Shown piece after piece: positions 25,901-34,520 of a DNA stretch of 38,638 nucleotides (its first letter is position 1; each line of letters starts with the position of its first letter). Under the pieces are notes generated by a model, which worked only from the letters and a program-made list of their open reading frames with translations, ran no database searches and was not told where the DNA came from. The stretch comes from JBCDBH01 sp039184055 (GTDB taxonomy: Bacteria; Acidobacteriota; Thermoanaerobaculia; Multivoradales; J023). Position numbers and translations under genes: made by a program. Where the stretch lies: contig JBCDBH010000006.1 in NCBI GenBank assembly GCA_039184055.1, forward strand, positions 1-38,638, read 5' to 3'.

Positions 25901-28900
25901 GAGGTGGCGGTGAGCGTGCCACCGCAATTGTTGACCGTATTGGCCGGCGTGGCGACCACCAGCCCGGTCGGCAAGTTGTCGACGAAAGTGAGCGAGGTCG
26001 CCGCCAAGATGCTCGCGGTGTTGTCGATCGTGAAGGTCAGCGTCACCGTATCGCCGGTGATGACCGGATCGGTGCCGAAAGCCTTGGCGAAGCTCGGCTG
26101 CGGCACGGCGACCAAGGTGTCGCTGGCGGTGCCGCTATTGCCCGACGACGAGGTGAGATCACCCGAGGTGTTGTCGAAGGTGCCCGCCATGGTGGTGGTC
26201 ACCGTCACCTGGACGATACAGGTCGAGCCCGCGGCGACCGAGCCGCCGGTATAGCTGATCGTTCCCATGCCCGCCACGGCGGTGATCGTGCCACCGCTGC
26301 AATCGGTCGAGGCGTTCGGCGGCATCGCGACCACGACACCGGCCGGCAGGTTGTCGGTGAAGTCGAGGCTGCTCGCCGCCAGGGTGCTGGCGCTATTGTC
26401 GATCGTGAAGGTGAGCACCGACGGCAGACCGGCGCCGATGGCGTCGGGATTGAAGAGCTTGGCGAAGGTCGGAGGCGGCTCGATGGTGAGATCGGCGGTC
26501 GCCGCGCCGGCGATTTCGAGACCCGACGAGGTCACCGTGCTGGTGGTGTTCGGGAAGGTACCCGCCACCGCGCTCACCGGGACGTCGAGGGTGACGTCGA
26601 AGGTACAGGAGCTCGACGGATCGAGCGTGCCATTGGTGAAGGCGAGCAAGGAGGTGCCGGTGATCTGCGAGCCGACGCCACAGACATTGGATTGCGTTCC
26701 GCTGCTCGACACCAAGCCGGCGATCACCGCGCTCAGATCGTCGTTGAACGCGAGAGCCGACGCGGTCGTGGTGGTGGAGAGGTTTTCGAGCGTAAAGCTC
26801 AGCATGACCTGACCACTCGGGGTGCTCGGTCCGGAGAAGCTCTTGGTGAGCCGGACGAAGTTGATTTCGAGCTCGTCGGTGGCCGGGAGACCGCTGACCG
26901 CGACACCCGAGGCGTCACCCGAGATCACGCTGGTCGTATTGGTGGCCACCGCGCCGAGCGCGGCCGAACCTGGGACTAGCAGGGTGACCTGGAAGGTACA
27001 CGAGCTCATCGCTGCCAGATTGCCACCGGTGAGGGTGAGCAGGTTCGTGCCGGAGATCGACGAGCCGAGTCCACACACGTCGTTCACCGTGCCGCTGGTC
27101 GACACCAGGCCGGTGAGCGCGGCGTCGAGATCGTCGGTAAAGGTGATCGCGGTGAGCGGCGTGTTACCGCTATTGGTGATGACGAACTCGAGGGTCACCG
27201 AGGCACCGGGCTCCACCGGATCGTCAGTAAAGCTCTTGGTGAACGACAGCGGGTCAATGATTTCGAGCGGAGCGGTCGCGGGCGGGAGCGCCACCGACGA
27301 GCCACCGATGGTCGCGCTCAGATTCGACGTGGTGTTCGGGTAGAGACCCACCGCCGCGCCAGCGGGTACGTCGACGTTGACCGCAAAGGTGCACGACTCG
27401 GTGGGGCCGAGCGAACCATTGACGAAAATCAAGAAGTTGGTTCCGGAGATCGACGAGCCGGGGCCACAGACGTCGTTGAGCGTGCCGCTGCTCGAGACCA
27501 AGCCAGAGAGTGTCGTGCTAAGGGTGTCGGTAAAGAGGATGTTCGTGGCGCTTTCGGTGGCGCTGTTGTTGGTCAGCGTGAACTCGAGCGCGACGGTCTG
27601 ACCAGCCACCGTGCTGCTCGGAATGAACTGCTTGGTGAACGCGAAATCGGTCACCAGGATGTCGGCGGTCGGTGAGCTACCCGTGACCGTCTCACCCAGC
27701 ACCATCGCGCTCAAGGGGCCCGCGGTGTTGGTGTAGGTGCCCGGAGTCGTGGCGACGGGGACCTGGACGGTGACGCTGAATGTACAGCTTTCGCCCACGC
27801 CGAGCGTGCCACCCGTGAAGGTGAGCACGTTGGTGCCGCTGATCGACGATCCGACGCCACAGATGTCGTTGAGCGTGCCGCTGGTCGATGCCAGACCGGT
27901 GAGCACGGCGCCGAGGTTGTCGGTGAAACCGATATTGGTCGCCGCGCCCGGTGCCTCGATCGAGTTGGTGATCGTGAACTCGAGGTTCGCCGTGCCACCC
28001 GGGGCGACGGTCGTCGGGTCGAAGACCTTCGCGAACGCCGGAGCACCGACCACGCTCAGGTCGTCGGTCGCCGTCGCTCCATTCACCGTGCCGCCACTGA
28101 TCGTTCCGGAGATGGCGCTGGTGGTGTTGGTGTAGGTGCCGGTCGGCGTGCCGACCTGGGTTTGCAGGGTGACCTGGAAGGTACACGAGGCGCCCGCCCC
28201 GAGGTTGGCGCCTTGGATCTGCAACGTGAGGTTGCCGTTGTCGAAGAACGTGAACGCGATCGAGCCGCTGCCACAGAAATTGGGGGCTGGGAGCGCGGAA
28301 ACCGTCACACCGCTCAAGAATAGCCCCAGATTGTCGGTAAAGGCGATGTCGGTGATGCCGTTGGCCGGATCGGTGTTCTGAATGGTGAATTCGACGTCGA
28401 CCGTGTCGCCACCCGTGATGACCGTATCGAGAAAGGTCTTGGTGAGCGTCGGGGCGTTTTGCACCACCAGAACGTTGGTCGCCGGATCGAAGGTCTCGAT
28501 GCTGCCACCGATGGTGGCTTCCGGGCTGTTGGTGGTGTTGGGGTAGGTACCCGGCGTGGCGCCCATCGGGACCGAGACGTCGACCGAGAAGGTGCAGCTG
28601 CCACCCGGCGGCAGGTTGCCACCGGTCAAGGCGAGCAGGGACGCACCGCTGAGCATCGAGCCGGCGCCACAGGGGTCGACCAGCGGCACCGAGGTGGCGA
28701 TCAGACCGGTGAGGGTGGCGTCGAGGTCGTCGGTGAAGTTGATGTTGGTGGCGCTGTTGTTACGGTCGAGATTCTGGATGGTGAATTCGAGCGTCCCGGT
28801 GCCACCGGCACCGATCGGATTGCTGAATTTCTTGCGTAGGAAGGGAAAGAACACGTCGATCGTGTCGATGGCGAAACCGTTCGAACCAGCTGAAGAGGAT

Positions 28901-29676
28901 AGATCGGTCGTACGGTTTTCCAGGGTCCCGATGACGTCTCCCGTGGCGACGACGTCGACCGCGATCGAGCAGGATTGGTTGGCGGTGAGGAACCCCTGGA
29001 AGTGCTGAATCTGGCTGGTGCCCGCCGTCGCGTTGATGGTGCCGACGCAATCGGTGACGAGATTGGCCGGGAAAGCGATTTCGAGGCCGTCGGGCAAGTC
29101 ATCGGTCACCGCGATGTTGAAGGTGTTTCCGCCGATCAACGAACCGTCGATATCGAGGGTCAAACGTGAGATGCCGTCGACCGGGATGCTGTCCGGGACG
29201 AAGGTCTTGATGACCCCGAGTCTCGCGTTGTTCACGGTGAGATCGGCGCTCGCCGAACCGCTGTTGCCGGCGCTCGAGGTGAGGTCACCCGAGACATTCA
29301 TATACGTGCCGGCCGTTGGCGCCGTGACCGGAACAAACACTCTGCAGACCTGATTGCCGGCGAGCCGTCCGTCCGAAAACGTGATGATCGCGGTGCCCGG
29401 GACCGCGACCAGAGTCGGTTCCGGTGAACCGCCACAATCGGTGGTCGCAAAGCCGTCGGCGATGGTCACGCCCGCCGGGAGATTGTCGGTGAAGGCGAGA
29501 TCCGACACCGGGCCGCCGCCGTCGTTGTTGATCAAGAACACCAGGCTGGAGGTGCTGCCCGGGCCCATCGTGGACGGGGCGAAGGATTTGCTGAATGTCG
29601 GTTGAGCCAGAGCGGCGCTCGAAAAAGCCGAAACGAAGACGAGAACGAGAACGGTACGGAACACCTGGCGGATCAT
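22933..29676 (-). CDS. Giant exported repeat protein with IPTL-CTERM sorting signal
   Basis: 2247 residues from ATG 29676 (GAGGAG about 9 nt upstream). A signal peptide (MIRQVFRTVLVLVFVSAFSSAALAQ) precedes about 17 immunoglobulin-like units of roughly 125 residues. Each starts with (F/L)(A/T/S)K(x)F and contains TFTIDN, FTDNLPTGL, NTCGG and TSSLGNSG type segments (DUF11/DUF7933-like). The C-terminus IPTLGEWGLIVLAALLGLVAVRRMRMS is a clear IPTL-CTERM signal, predicting processing by an exosortase/archaeosortase-like enzyme and surface display. No sortase is in the window. Conserved paired cysteines (for example CGGT...CTISVD) suggest disulfides within units. A filamentous adhesin or matrix role is inferred. 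Units 10-14 are nearly identical in DNA. Confidence 0.9.
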   Translation of the reverse strand: MIRQVFRTVLVLVFVSAFSSAALAQPTFSKSFAPSTMGPGSTSSLVFLINNDGGGPVSDLAFTDNLPAGVTIADGFATTDCGGSPEPTLVAVPGTAIITFSDGRLAGNQVCRVFVPVTAPTAGTYMNVSGDLTSSAGNSGSASADLTVNNARLGVIKTFVPDSIPVDGISRLTLDIDGSLIGGNTFNIAVTDDLPDGLEIAFPANLVTDCVGTINATAGTSQIQHFQGFLTANQSCSIAVDVVATGDVIGTLENRTTDLSSSAGSNGFAIDTIDVFFPFLRKKFSNPIGAGGTGTLEFTIQNLDRNNSATNINFTDDLDATLTGLIATSVPLVDPCGAGSMLSGASLLALTGGNLPPGGSCTFSVDVSVPMGATPGTYPNTTNSPEATIGGSIETFDPATNVLVVQNAPTLTKTFLDTVITGGDTVDVEFTIQNTDPANGITDIAFTDNLGLFLSGVTVSALPAPNFCGSGSIAFTFFDNGNLTLQIQGANLGAGASCTFQVTLQTQVGTPTGTYTNTTSAISGTISGGTVNGATATDDLSVVGAPAFAKVFDPTTVAPGGTANLEFTITNSIEAPGAATNIGFTDNLGAVLTGLASTSGTLNDICGVGSSISGTNVLTFTGGTLGVGESCTFSVTVQVPVATTPGTYTNTAGPLSAMVLGETVTGSSPTADILVTDFAFTKQFIPSSTVAGQTVALEFTLTNNSATESATNILFTDTLSTTLSGLVSSSGTLNDVCGPGSSISGTNFLIFVNGSLGPTESCTFAVNVDVPAGAAVGLYPNTTSNLSATIGGSSVALPPATAPLEIIDPLSFTKSFTDDPVEPGASVTLEFVITNSGNTPLTAITFTDDLDAALTGLVSTSGTVNDVCGLGSSISGTNLLTLTGGNLAAMSSCTFQVTLLVPGSAALGAVATNTTSVISGDASGVAVSGLPATDELEINFVRLTKSFSGPSTPSGQVMLSFTLENLSTTTTASALAFNDDLSAVIAGLVSSSGTQSNVCGVGSQITGTSLLAFTNGTLDPSSSCTFDVTLDVPVSAVAGTFPNTTSTVTSSGLEIAGAATADLTIEPPPTFAKLFNPDAIGAGLPSVLTFTIDNSASTLAASSLDFTDNLPAGVVVAMPPNASTDCSGGTITAVAGMGTISYTGGSVAAGSTCIVQVTVTTTMAGTFDNTSGDLTSSSGNSGTASDTLVAVPQPSFAKAFGTDPVITGDTVTLTFTIDNTASILAATSLTFVDNLPTGLVVATPANTVNNCGGTLTATSGSSAITLSGGTVAATSSCTISVDVLANGAATGLLTNMTMDLTSSLGNSGMATDTITVNPPPVFAKSFATDPIIIGGVSTLTFDIDNTASTVNATALAFTDNLPTGLIVATPANTANTCGGTLTATDGSGVITLTGGTATAGASCSISVDIEADGNATGTLDNISGALTSNLGNSGMATDNITVNAPPTFTKAFGTDPTIFGAVISLGFTIDNSTSTVDATALDFTDPLPTGLVVATPANAVNTCTGGTLTATDGSGTISYTGGTVSASASCTITVDILVDGTMSGLLTNTTTDLTSSLGSSSMATDDVTVNPPPGFTKAFGADPIIVGGISTLTFTLDNASSTVDATAVVFTDNLPMGIEVAVVPNATNTCTGGTLTATSGSNSISYTGGTIDAGTTCTISVDTVGNGSAFGLLTNTSDDLTSSLGNSGMASDTIVVNPPPTFTKAFGTDPVTIGTTSTLTFTIDNTASTISASGIGFIDNLPTGLVVATPPNSSNTCGGTLTAVAGASSIDLTAGTLATGATCTITVDVLADGAATGVLTNTTTDLNSTLGTSAPAVATVTTEFLPLTLAKLFTEDVIQTGETSTVTLTIDNPNIVAVGTLAITDTLPTDVVVATPANAGTTCTGGTVTATAGSGTASYTGGTVAASSSCTVTFDVTSTVAGTYTNTTGDLTSDAGTTSGASDDLTVIEPIVTTKAFLSDPVVQGGIVELQFTIDNTSTTTLTDIAFTDDLDAVVTGLVAVSGAQNNVCGAGSLLDGTTVLSLTGGTLAPMTSCTFTAILEVPADAPLGTYDNQTSAVTYDANGVMLTGPATPVASFTVVFLDFAKVFDVDFAVAGEIIGLTFMIDNPDPINSVEGIAFDDNLDAVIPGMVAVGLPEADVCGLGSQVDGTSVISLTGGTLAGGASCTFTVLVQIPPDAPTATQFTNLTDPLSAVVNSNAISGDGITVAEASIAIAANPLEIPTLGEWGLIVLAALLGLVAVRRMRMS
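24195..26095 (-). repeat. Homogenised tandem units inside the IPTL-CTERM gene
   Basis: Five consecutive units (10-14 of about 17) share long stretches of DNA, such as the segments coding FTKAFGTDPV and SSLGNSGMATD, repeated about every 380 bp. Units nearer the ends are much more diverged. This pattern suggests recent duplication or gene conversion in the middle of the gene, so copy number may vary between strains. Boundaries are approximate. Confidence 0.65.
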
Positions 29677-29860
29677 CGGCGCAAGCTCCTCGGAGTCGAT
29701 TTCAGCCCAGCGGCAGCAGACAAGGCACACCTCGAATACAGAATGGGAAAACGTGGTGCTGTCGGGACCAAGCCAGGCTACCAGAAATAGCGCCCTGAAG
29801 AGAGGAAGACCAGTACCGTCCCGGTCGAGTCTGGGCAAGGGCCTCGGTTATCATCCGTGG

Positions 29861-30448
29861 GTGATCCGAACAGAAGAGAAACCGCTACCAGAAGGAGCGG
29901 AGCACCGAATCCTGGTGGAGCGTATTCGCGCTGGGGATGCCGCCGCCGAGAGCGAGCTCGTCGAGCGTCATGGCCGCGCCGTGCGGATGGTTCTCGCGCA
30001 GATGATGCGTGGACGCCCGGAGGCCGACGATCTCTTCCAGGAGACCTTTCGTCGCGCCATCGAAAAGCTCCGTGCCGGCGAGCTCCGCCAACCCGAAAAG
30101 CTACCGGCGTTCATGGTGGCGATCGCACGCAATCTCGCCATCGCCTTGTTTCGTCTCCGGAGCCGGCGTCGCACCGACGAGGACAGCGAGGTGGTGGCCG
30201 ATACCGCGGTTGCTCCAGCCGATCAGCTGCAGCAGATGATGGGTGATGAAAAGGCCGTGTTGGTGCGTCGCTTGCTCGGTGAGCTGCGTAACGATCGCGA
30301 CCGTCAGCTGCTGTTTCGTTTTTATATCGCCGAGGAAGACAAGGAGTCGATTTGCGCGTCGCTCGGTTTGTCGGCGCTGCATTTCAATCGGGTGCTCTAT
30401 CGGGCTCGTCAGCGTTATCGCGAGCTCTACGAGCAAGCGGTGGGATAA
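29861..30448 (+). CDS. ECF-type sigma-70 family factor, second operon
   Basis: 195 residues from GTG 29861; the frame is open upstream to about 29753 without better starts, and the ribosome site is weak. Region 2 is at about residues 30-100 (ERHGRAVRMVLAQMMRG, EADDLFQETFRRAIEKL, LPAFMVAIARNLAIALFRLRSRRR). Region 4 is at about 130-190 (LRNDRDRQLLFRFYIAEED, SICASLGLSALHFNRVLYRARQRYREL). It is only distantly similar to the first sigma factor, so this is a parallel rather than a duplicated operon. A single-pass membrane protein follows 71 bp later. It is divergent from the IPTL-CTERM gene. Confidence 0.85.
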   Translation: MIRTEEKPLPEGAEHRILVERIRAGDAAAESELVERHGRAVRMVLAQMMRGRPEADDLFQETFRRAIEKLRAGELRQPEKLPAFMVAIARNLAIALFRLRSRRRTDEDSEVVADTAVAPADQLQQMMGDEKAVLVRRLLGELRNDRDRQLLFRFYIAEEDKESICASLGLSALHFNRVLYRARQRYRELYEQAVG

Positions 30449-30519
30449 GTCGTGAGGTGGTCGCACTGGAAGGGTTGGGGAACCGTGAACGCCGGCGCGA
30501 GGAGCCGTGAGAGGAAAGC

Positions 30520-31233
30520 ATGATGACCGACGACCGTCATAACGATGATGCACTGGATCTCGCCAGTCTCGAGCTGGGCGAGATCGATCTCGTCGAGGCC
30601 GATCTCGATGCCGAGACGATCGAGACCGAGCAGTGGATCGAGCGCTATGTGCTCGACCAGCTTTCCGACCCGCAAGCACGACGTTTCGAGGCCTATGCCG
30701 CGATGCACCCGGAGATGCTCGACCAGATCGACGCGGCGCGTGACCTGCACCAGGGGCTCAAGCGGGTTGCCGGTGAGGAGATCGGTCGCGTCGGCATGAT
30801 CGCCGGGCTGGCGTGGATCTGGCGGCGCGCCGGGCTGGCGGCGTCGGCGCTTTTGCTCGTCGCCTTGCTTCCAGCGCTTCTTCTCTTTACCGAAAACCGT
30901 CGTTTGAACGAGGCCTTGGCTACCGATCTTGCCAGCCCGCCGACCGTCGTGCTCGACGTCATGCGTGACGCGGCCGCGACCCAACGCATACGTGTCGACA
31001 ACGACTGGCTGACCCTCGCGGTCGAGGTCGATGATGCGGTGCAGCGGGTCGATGTGGTGCTGAGCCGGGGTTCGGGCGAGCAGGTATGGAGCCAAAACGC
31101 CATCGAACCCAATCCGTGGGGCGTGGTCCAAGTCATGGCGCGCGCCGACAGCCTGCCACCGGGCGACTATGTCTTGAGCGTGACCGAGGGCACGACCGAG
31201 CTCGGCCCCTTTCTCTTCGTCATCGACCCGTGA
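30520..31233 (+). CDS. Single-pass membrane protein, putative anti-sigma factor, second operon
   Basis: 237 residues from ATG 30520 (GAGGAAAGC just upstream; ATG 30523 also possible). The acidic cytoplasmic part includes IERYVLDQLSDPQARRFEAYAAMHPEMLDQIDAARDLHQGL, the helical pattern of anti-sigma N-domains (YVLxxLs...RxFExxxxxxPE) but without zinc ligands. A membrane span lies at residues 104-123 (AGLAASALLLVALLPALLLF). The outer domain is beta-rich (NDWLTLAVEVDDAVQRVDVVL, LPPGDYVLSVTEG). The stop codon overlaps the CHAT start by one base. The domain layout equals that of the first operon's membrane protein although sequences differ. Confidence 0.75.
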   Translation: MMTDDRHNDDALDLASLELGEIDLVEADLDAETIETEQWIERYVLDQLSDPQARRFEAYAAMHPEMLDQIDAARDLHQGLKRVAGEEIGRVGMIAGLAWIWRRAGLAASALLLVALLPALLLFTENRRLNEALATDLASPPTVVLDVMRDAAATQRIRVDNDWLTLAVEVDDAVQRVDVVLSRGSGEQVWSQNAIEPNPWGVVQVMARADSLPPGDYVLSVTEGTTELGPFLFVIDP

Positions 31234-34200
31234 TGTCTCGATTCTTGGCGATACTCGCCGCGCTCTGGCTGCTCGCCACGCCCGGTGTGGCCTCGGAGCC
31301 AATGACCCGGCTCGTGGTCGGTGAGAGCCAGGAAGGCGAGCTCGCGGTCGGAGAGCAACATGGGTTCGCGCTCGCGATCCCTGATCTCGAGGACGATGCG
31401 CTGGGGGTGATCGTCGAGGTCGAACAGCGCGGCATCGACATCGCTCTCCAGGTCGTGGCGGACGATGTCGAAATAGACACCGAATGGCGAATCGATGGAC
31501 CGTTCGATCGCGACGGCAAAGAGATCGTGTATCTCCCGGTGGGCTGGCGTGGCCAGATCGCCGTCGAGGCGCTCGGTGTCGCCGGACCGGCGCCGATGTA
31601 TCGCATCGTGGCGATACCCGTCATCGAGCCCTGTCGACGCGACGCGGCCCGGCTGACTACCGAAGCCGGACGTGGCTACGGCGCCGGGCACGCCGCTGGA
31701 CGACGGATCGCCGTGGCGCGTTACGACGCGAGCGTGGCGGCGTGGCGAGCCTGTGGTGAAACCGGGCTCGCTACCCAAGGCCTCTACGCTTCCGGGGTGA
31801 TTCGGCGTTTGCTCGGTGAGGGCACCGAGGCGCTCGCCACCGCGCGTCAGGTGCTGCCGCTATGGCAAGCGCTCGACGATCGGCCGCGAATCGCCGATAC
31901 CTGGACCGAGATCGGCTTGCTCGAAGGCGCCGCCGGGAGGCAGACCGAGGCACGCGAGGCGCACCGCGAAGCGTTGACGATCCAAGAAGCCGAAGGGCTG
32001 TGGTTTCGTCGCGCCGCGACCCTCAACAATCTCTGCCTCACCCATTTCTTCGCCGGCGATTTGCCCGCTGGCATCGCCTGCTACGACGACGCCATCGACG
32101 GTATTCGCACCGCTGGCGACACCGAAACCGAGGCCACCGCGCTGACCAACGTCGGTCGCGCCCAGGTGATGGTGGGGCGGGTCGAGGACGCGCTTGTCAC
32201 CTATCAGCGCGCGCTCGTGTTGCAGCGCGCCGGCGGCTGGAGCAAACGCGAGGCCGAGACGCTCAACAATCTCGGCGCGCTGCACAGCCAGGTGGGGGAA
32301 TGGGAGCTGGCGCGTGAGCACTATCTCGACGCGCTCGAGGTCTTCGAGCGGGTCGGCGCGCGGGATTGGCAAGCTCGGGTGTTGCACAACCTGGCGGATG
32401 TCTATCGGCTTCTCGGCGATCCCGAGCGTGCCGTGGTCTTGGTCGAACGCGCCCTCGATCTACGCCGTCAGCTCGACGATCGCGTCGGCGAAGCCTCGGC
32501 GCTCACGCTCGCCGGCACCCTGCAGCTCGAGCTCGGTGATCCAGAAGGCGCCGAAGTGGCGCTGCGCGAAGCCTTGGCGATCGAACAGGCGACCGATGAT
32601 GTTTTGGGCGAGGCCAAGGTGTCGGTGCAACTGGCGCGTGCCGCGTATCGCATGGGTGCGCCACGGCGGGCGTTGACGTTGCTCGACGTGGCGATTCGCC
32701 ACGGTGAGAGCAGCAAGAATCACATGCTTCAGGCGCGTGCGGTCTTCGAGCGTGGGCGCGTCTTGGCGGCGCTCGACGACGATTCGGCGGCCCGCGCCAG
32801 CTTCGAGGTCGCCGAGGGGCTCTTTCAACATCTCGGTCAACGCCACGGGGAAGCCGCCGCGCTGGTCGAACGCGCCGCGCTCACCGCCGACCCGGACACC
32901 GCCTTGACCCTGCTCGATCGAGCCTTGGCGCTCGAATATTCGGTGGCTGCCGCGATCGGCGACGCCGATCTCCGGGTCATGCGCGAGACCGCGCTCGCCC
33001 AAGCCGTCGAGCAGCGGATCGAGCTCCTCTTGGCGCGCGGTGACGTGGTGGCTGCGCTCGAAACCAGCGAGGCGGCGCGTGCTCGGGGCTGGCTGGCGTT
33101 CATCCAAGCTTCGGGGGTCGATCTGCTCGCTGGCGATCTCGATCCCGCGCTCGCCGAACGGCTGCGTGACGCGCGTCGTCGACTCCATGTCGACATCGGT
33201 CGTCGGGATGGTGGCACCACCCACGAAGCCGAAGCGCTGGTGGCGCTCACCGAGCTCGAACAGGTCGAGGCCGAGATTCGGCGTCGTCACCCCGACCGGG
33301 GTCTGAGCGCCGAGGTCTTGAGCGCGGTCGAGATGCAGGCCCTGCTCGATGCTGAGACGGTCCTCCTCGCGATGAGCCTCGGCTCACCCGAGAGCGTGCT
33401 TTTCCGGGTGAGTCACGAGCGGATCGACGTCTTCTCCCTGCCGTCGCGGGCCGAGCTCGAGCGCCTGGCGATCGAGACCCATCGCGGCTTGGCGAGCTCG
33501 GACACCGATCAGACGGCGATCACCACGCTCGCCGGTCACCTCCTGACCCCGGTGTTGGCGGTCGACGGGGTCCGACGCGTGGTGGTGGTGGCCGACGGTG
33601 CATTGCACTACGTGCCCTTCGCGGCGTTGCCGGTGCCGGGCGATGGTGGGACGTTCGCCGCCGAGCGCTGGGAGATCGCCACCGTGCCGTCGATGTCGGT
33701 GCTCGCCGCCGAGCGCGACCGACGGACGCGACGCGCGCCCGCTCCCTACGAGGCGGCGGTGCTCGCCGACCCGGTGTTCGCGATCGACGATCCACGTCTT
33801 TCCGGGATCGAGCCCGCCGAGCCACCCGCCGACAGTCTGCGTGGCCTCGATGCACTGCCGCGTCTCGTCGCCAGCCGTCGAGAAGCCGAGGCGTTGGCGG
33901 ATCTGGTGCCGGTGGAGCATCGGCTGGTGGCGCTCGGTTTCGACGCCGCGCGTGAGCTGATCACCGACCAGCGTCTCGCCGATTATCGGATTCTGCACGT
34001 CGCCGCTCACGGCATCATCGATGCGCGATACCCCGCCTTGTCGGGGCTGGTGCTGTCTCGCTTCGACGCCGCCGGCCAGCCACGCGACGCCGTGTTGCGT
34101 TTGCGTGACGTCTACGATCTTCAGCTGCGCTCCGATCTGGTGGTGCTTTCGGCGTGTCGTACCGCGTTGGGCAAAGAGGTGCGGGGCGAAGGCTGGATCG

Positions 34201-34520
34201 GTCTCAGCCGAGGTTTTGTCCACGCTGGCGCGAGTCGCGTGCTGGCGAGTCTGTGGGCGGTTTCGGACCGTGCCACCGCCGAGCTCATGACCCGTTTCTA
34301 CCGCGCGCTGATCGACGACGGCCGGCGACCGGCCGAGGCGCTCCGTCAGGCTCAAGTGTCGATGGCCACCGAGCGTCGCTGGCGCGATCCACGCAATTGG
34401 GCTGGCTTCGTCTTGATCGGTGACTGGGGCGATACCACCACTTCCATGTCCGCTTCCACATCCACCGCGCCGGCTGGCCGGCGCATCGATCGAGGAGATC
34501 ACGCCCATGGCGCAATCTAA
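31233..34520 (+). CDS. Exported TPR-CHAT caspase-like peptidase, second operon
   Basis: 1095 residues from ATG 31233. A signal peptide (MSRFLAILAALWLLATPGVASEP) is followed by a beta-rich domain (~25-150; VGESQEGELAVGEQHGFAL, like PPC-type domains). About ten TPRs (~180-620) show clear units such as AETLNNLGALHSQVGEWELA and ARVLHNLADVYRLLGDPERA. The CHAT domain ends the chain with LHVAAHGIID (His926), LSACRTALGK (Cys975) and WAGFVLIGDWGD. Unlike the first CHAT protein there is no C-terminal membrane span, and the tail TTTSMSASTSTAPAGRR is Ser/Thr-rich. It should therefore be periplasmic or secreted. The last 14 bp overlap the next gene. Confidence 0.9.
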   Translation: MSRFLAILAALWLLATPGVASEPMTRLVVGESQEGELAVGEQHGFALAIPDLEDDALGVIVEVEQRGIDIALQVVADDVEIDTEWRIDGPFDRDGKEIVYLPVGWRGQIAVEALGVAGPAPMYRIVAIPVIEPCRRDAARLTTEAGRGYGAGHAAGRRIAVARYDASVAAWRACGETGLATQGLYASGVIRRLLGEGTEALATARQVLPLWQALDDRPRIADTWTEIGLLEGAAGRQTEAREAHREALTIQEAEGLWFRRAATLNNLCLTHFFAGDLPAGIACYDDAIDGIRTAGDTETEATALTNVGRAQVMVGRVEDALVTYQRALVLQRAGGWSKREAETLNNLGALHSQVGEWELAREHYLDALEVFERVGARDWQARVLHNLADVYRLLGDPERAVVLVERALDLRRQLDDRVGEASALTLAGTLQLELGDPEGAEVALREALAIEQATDDVLGEAKVSVQLARAAYRMGAPRRALTLLDVAIRHGESSKNHMLQARAVFERGRVLAALDDDSAARASFEVAEGLFQHLGQRHGEAAALVERAALTADPDTALTLLDRALALEYSVAAAIGDADLRVMRETALAQAVEQRIELLLARGDVVAALETSEAARARGWLAFIQASGVDLLAGDLDPALAERLRDARRRLHVDIGRRDGGTTHEAEALVALTELEQVEAEIRRRHPDRGLSAEVLSAVEMQALLDAETVLLAMSLGSPESVLFRVSHERIDVFSLPSRAELERLAIETHRGLASSDTDQTAITTLAGHLLTPVLAVDGVRRVVVVADGALHYVPFAALPVPGDGGTFAAERWEIATVPSMSVLAAERDRRTRRAPAPYEAAVLADPVFAIDDPRLSGIEPAEPPADSLRGLDALPRLVASRREAEALADLVPVEHRLVALGFDAARELITDQRLADYRILHVAAHGIIDARYPALSGLVLSRFDAAGQPRDAVLRLRDVYDLQLRSDLVVLSACRTALGKEVRGEGWIGLSRGFVHAGASRVLASLWAVSDRATAELMTRFYRALIDDGRRPAEALRQAQVSMATERRWRDPRNWAGFVLIGDWGDTTTSMSASTSTAPAGRRIDRGDHAHGAI

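Noticed and set aside
23764..25902. 712-codon plus-strand frame inside the IPTL-CTERM gene
   Set aside because: A repetitive antisense shadow created by the tandem DNA units; no ribosome site or domain.
31233..34520. Craspase TPR-CHAT (type III-E CRISPR partner)
   Set aside because: No gRAMP/Cas7-11 gene nearby, the protein has a signal peptide, and the only CRISPR here is type I-E-like; the resemblance is only in the shared TPR-CHAT and sigma theme.
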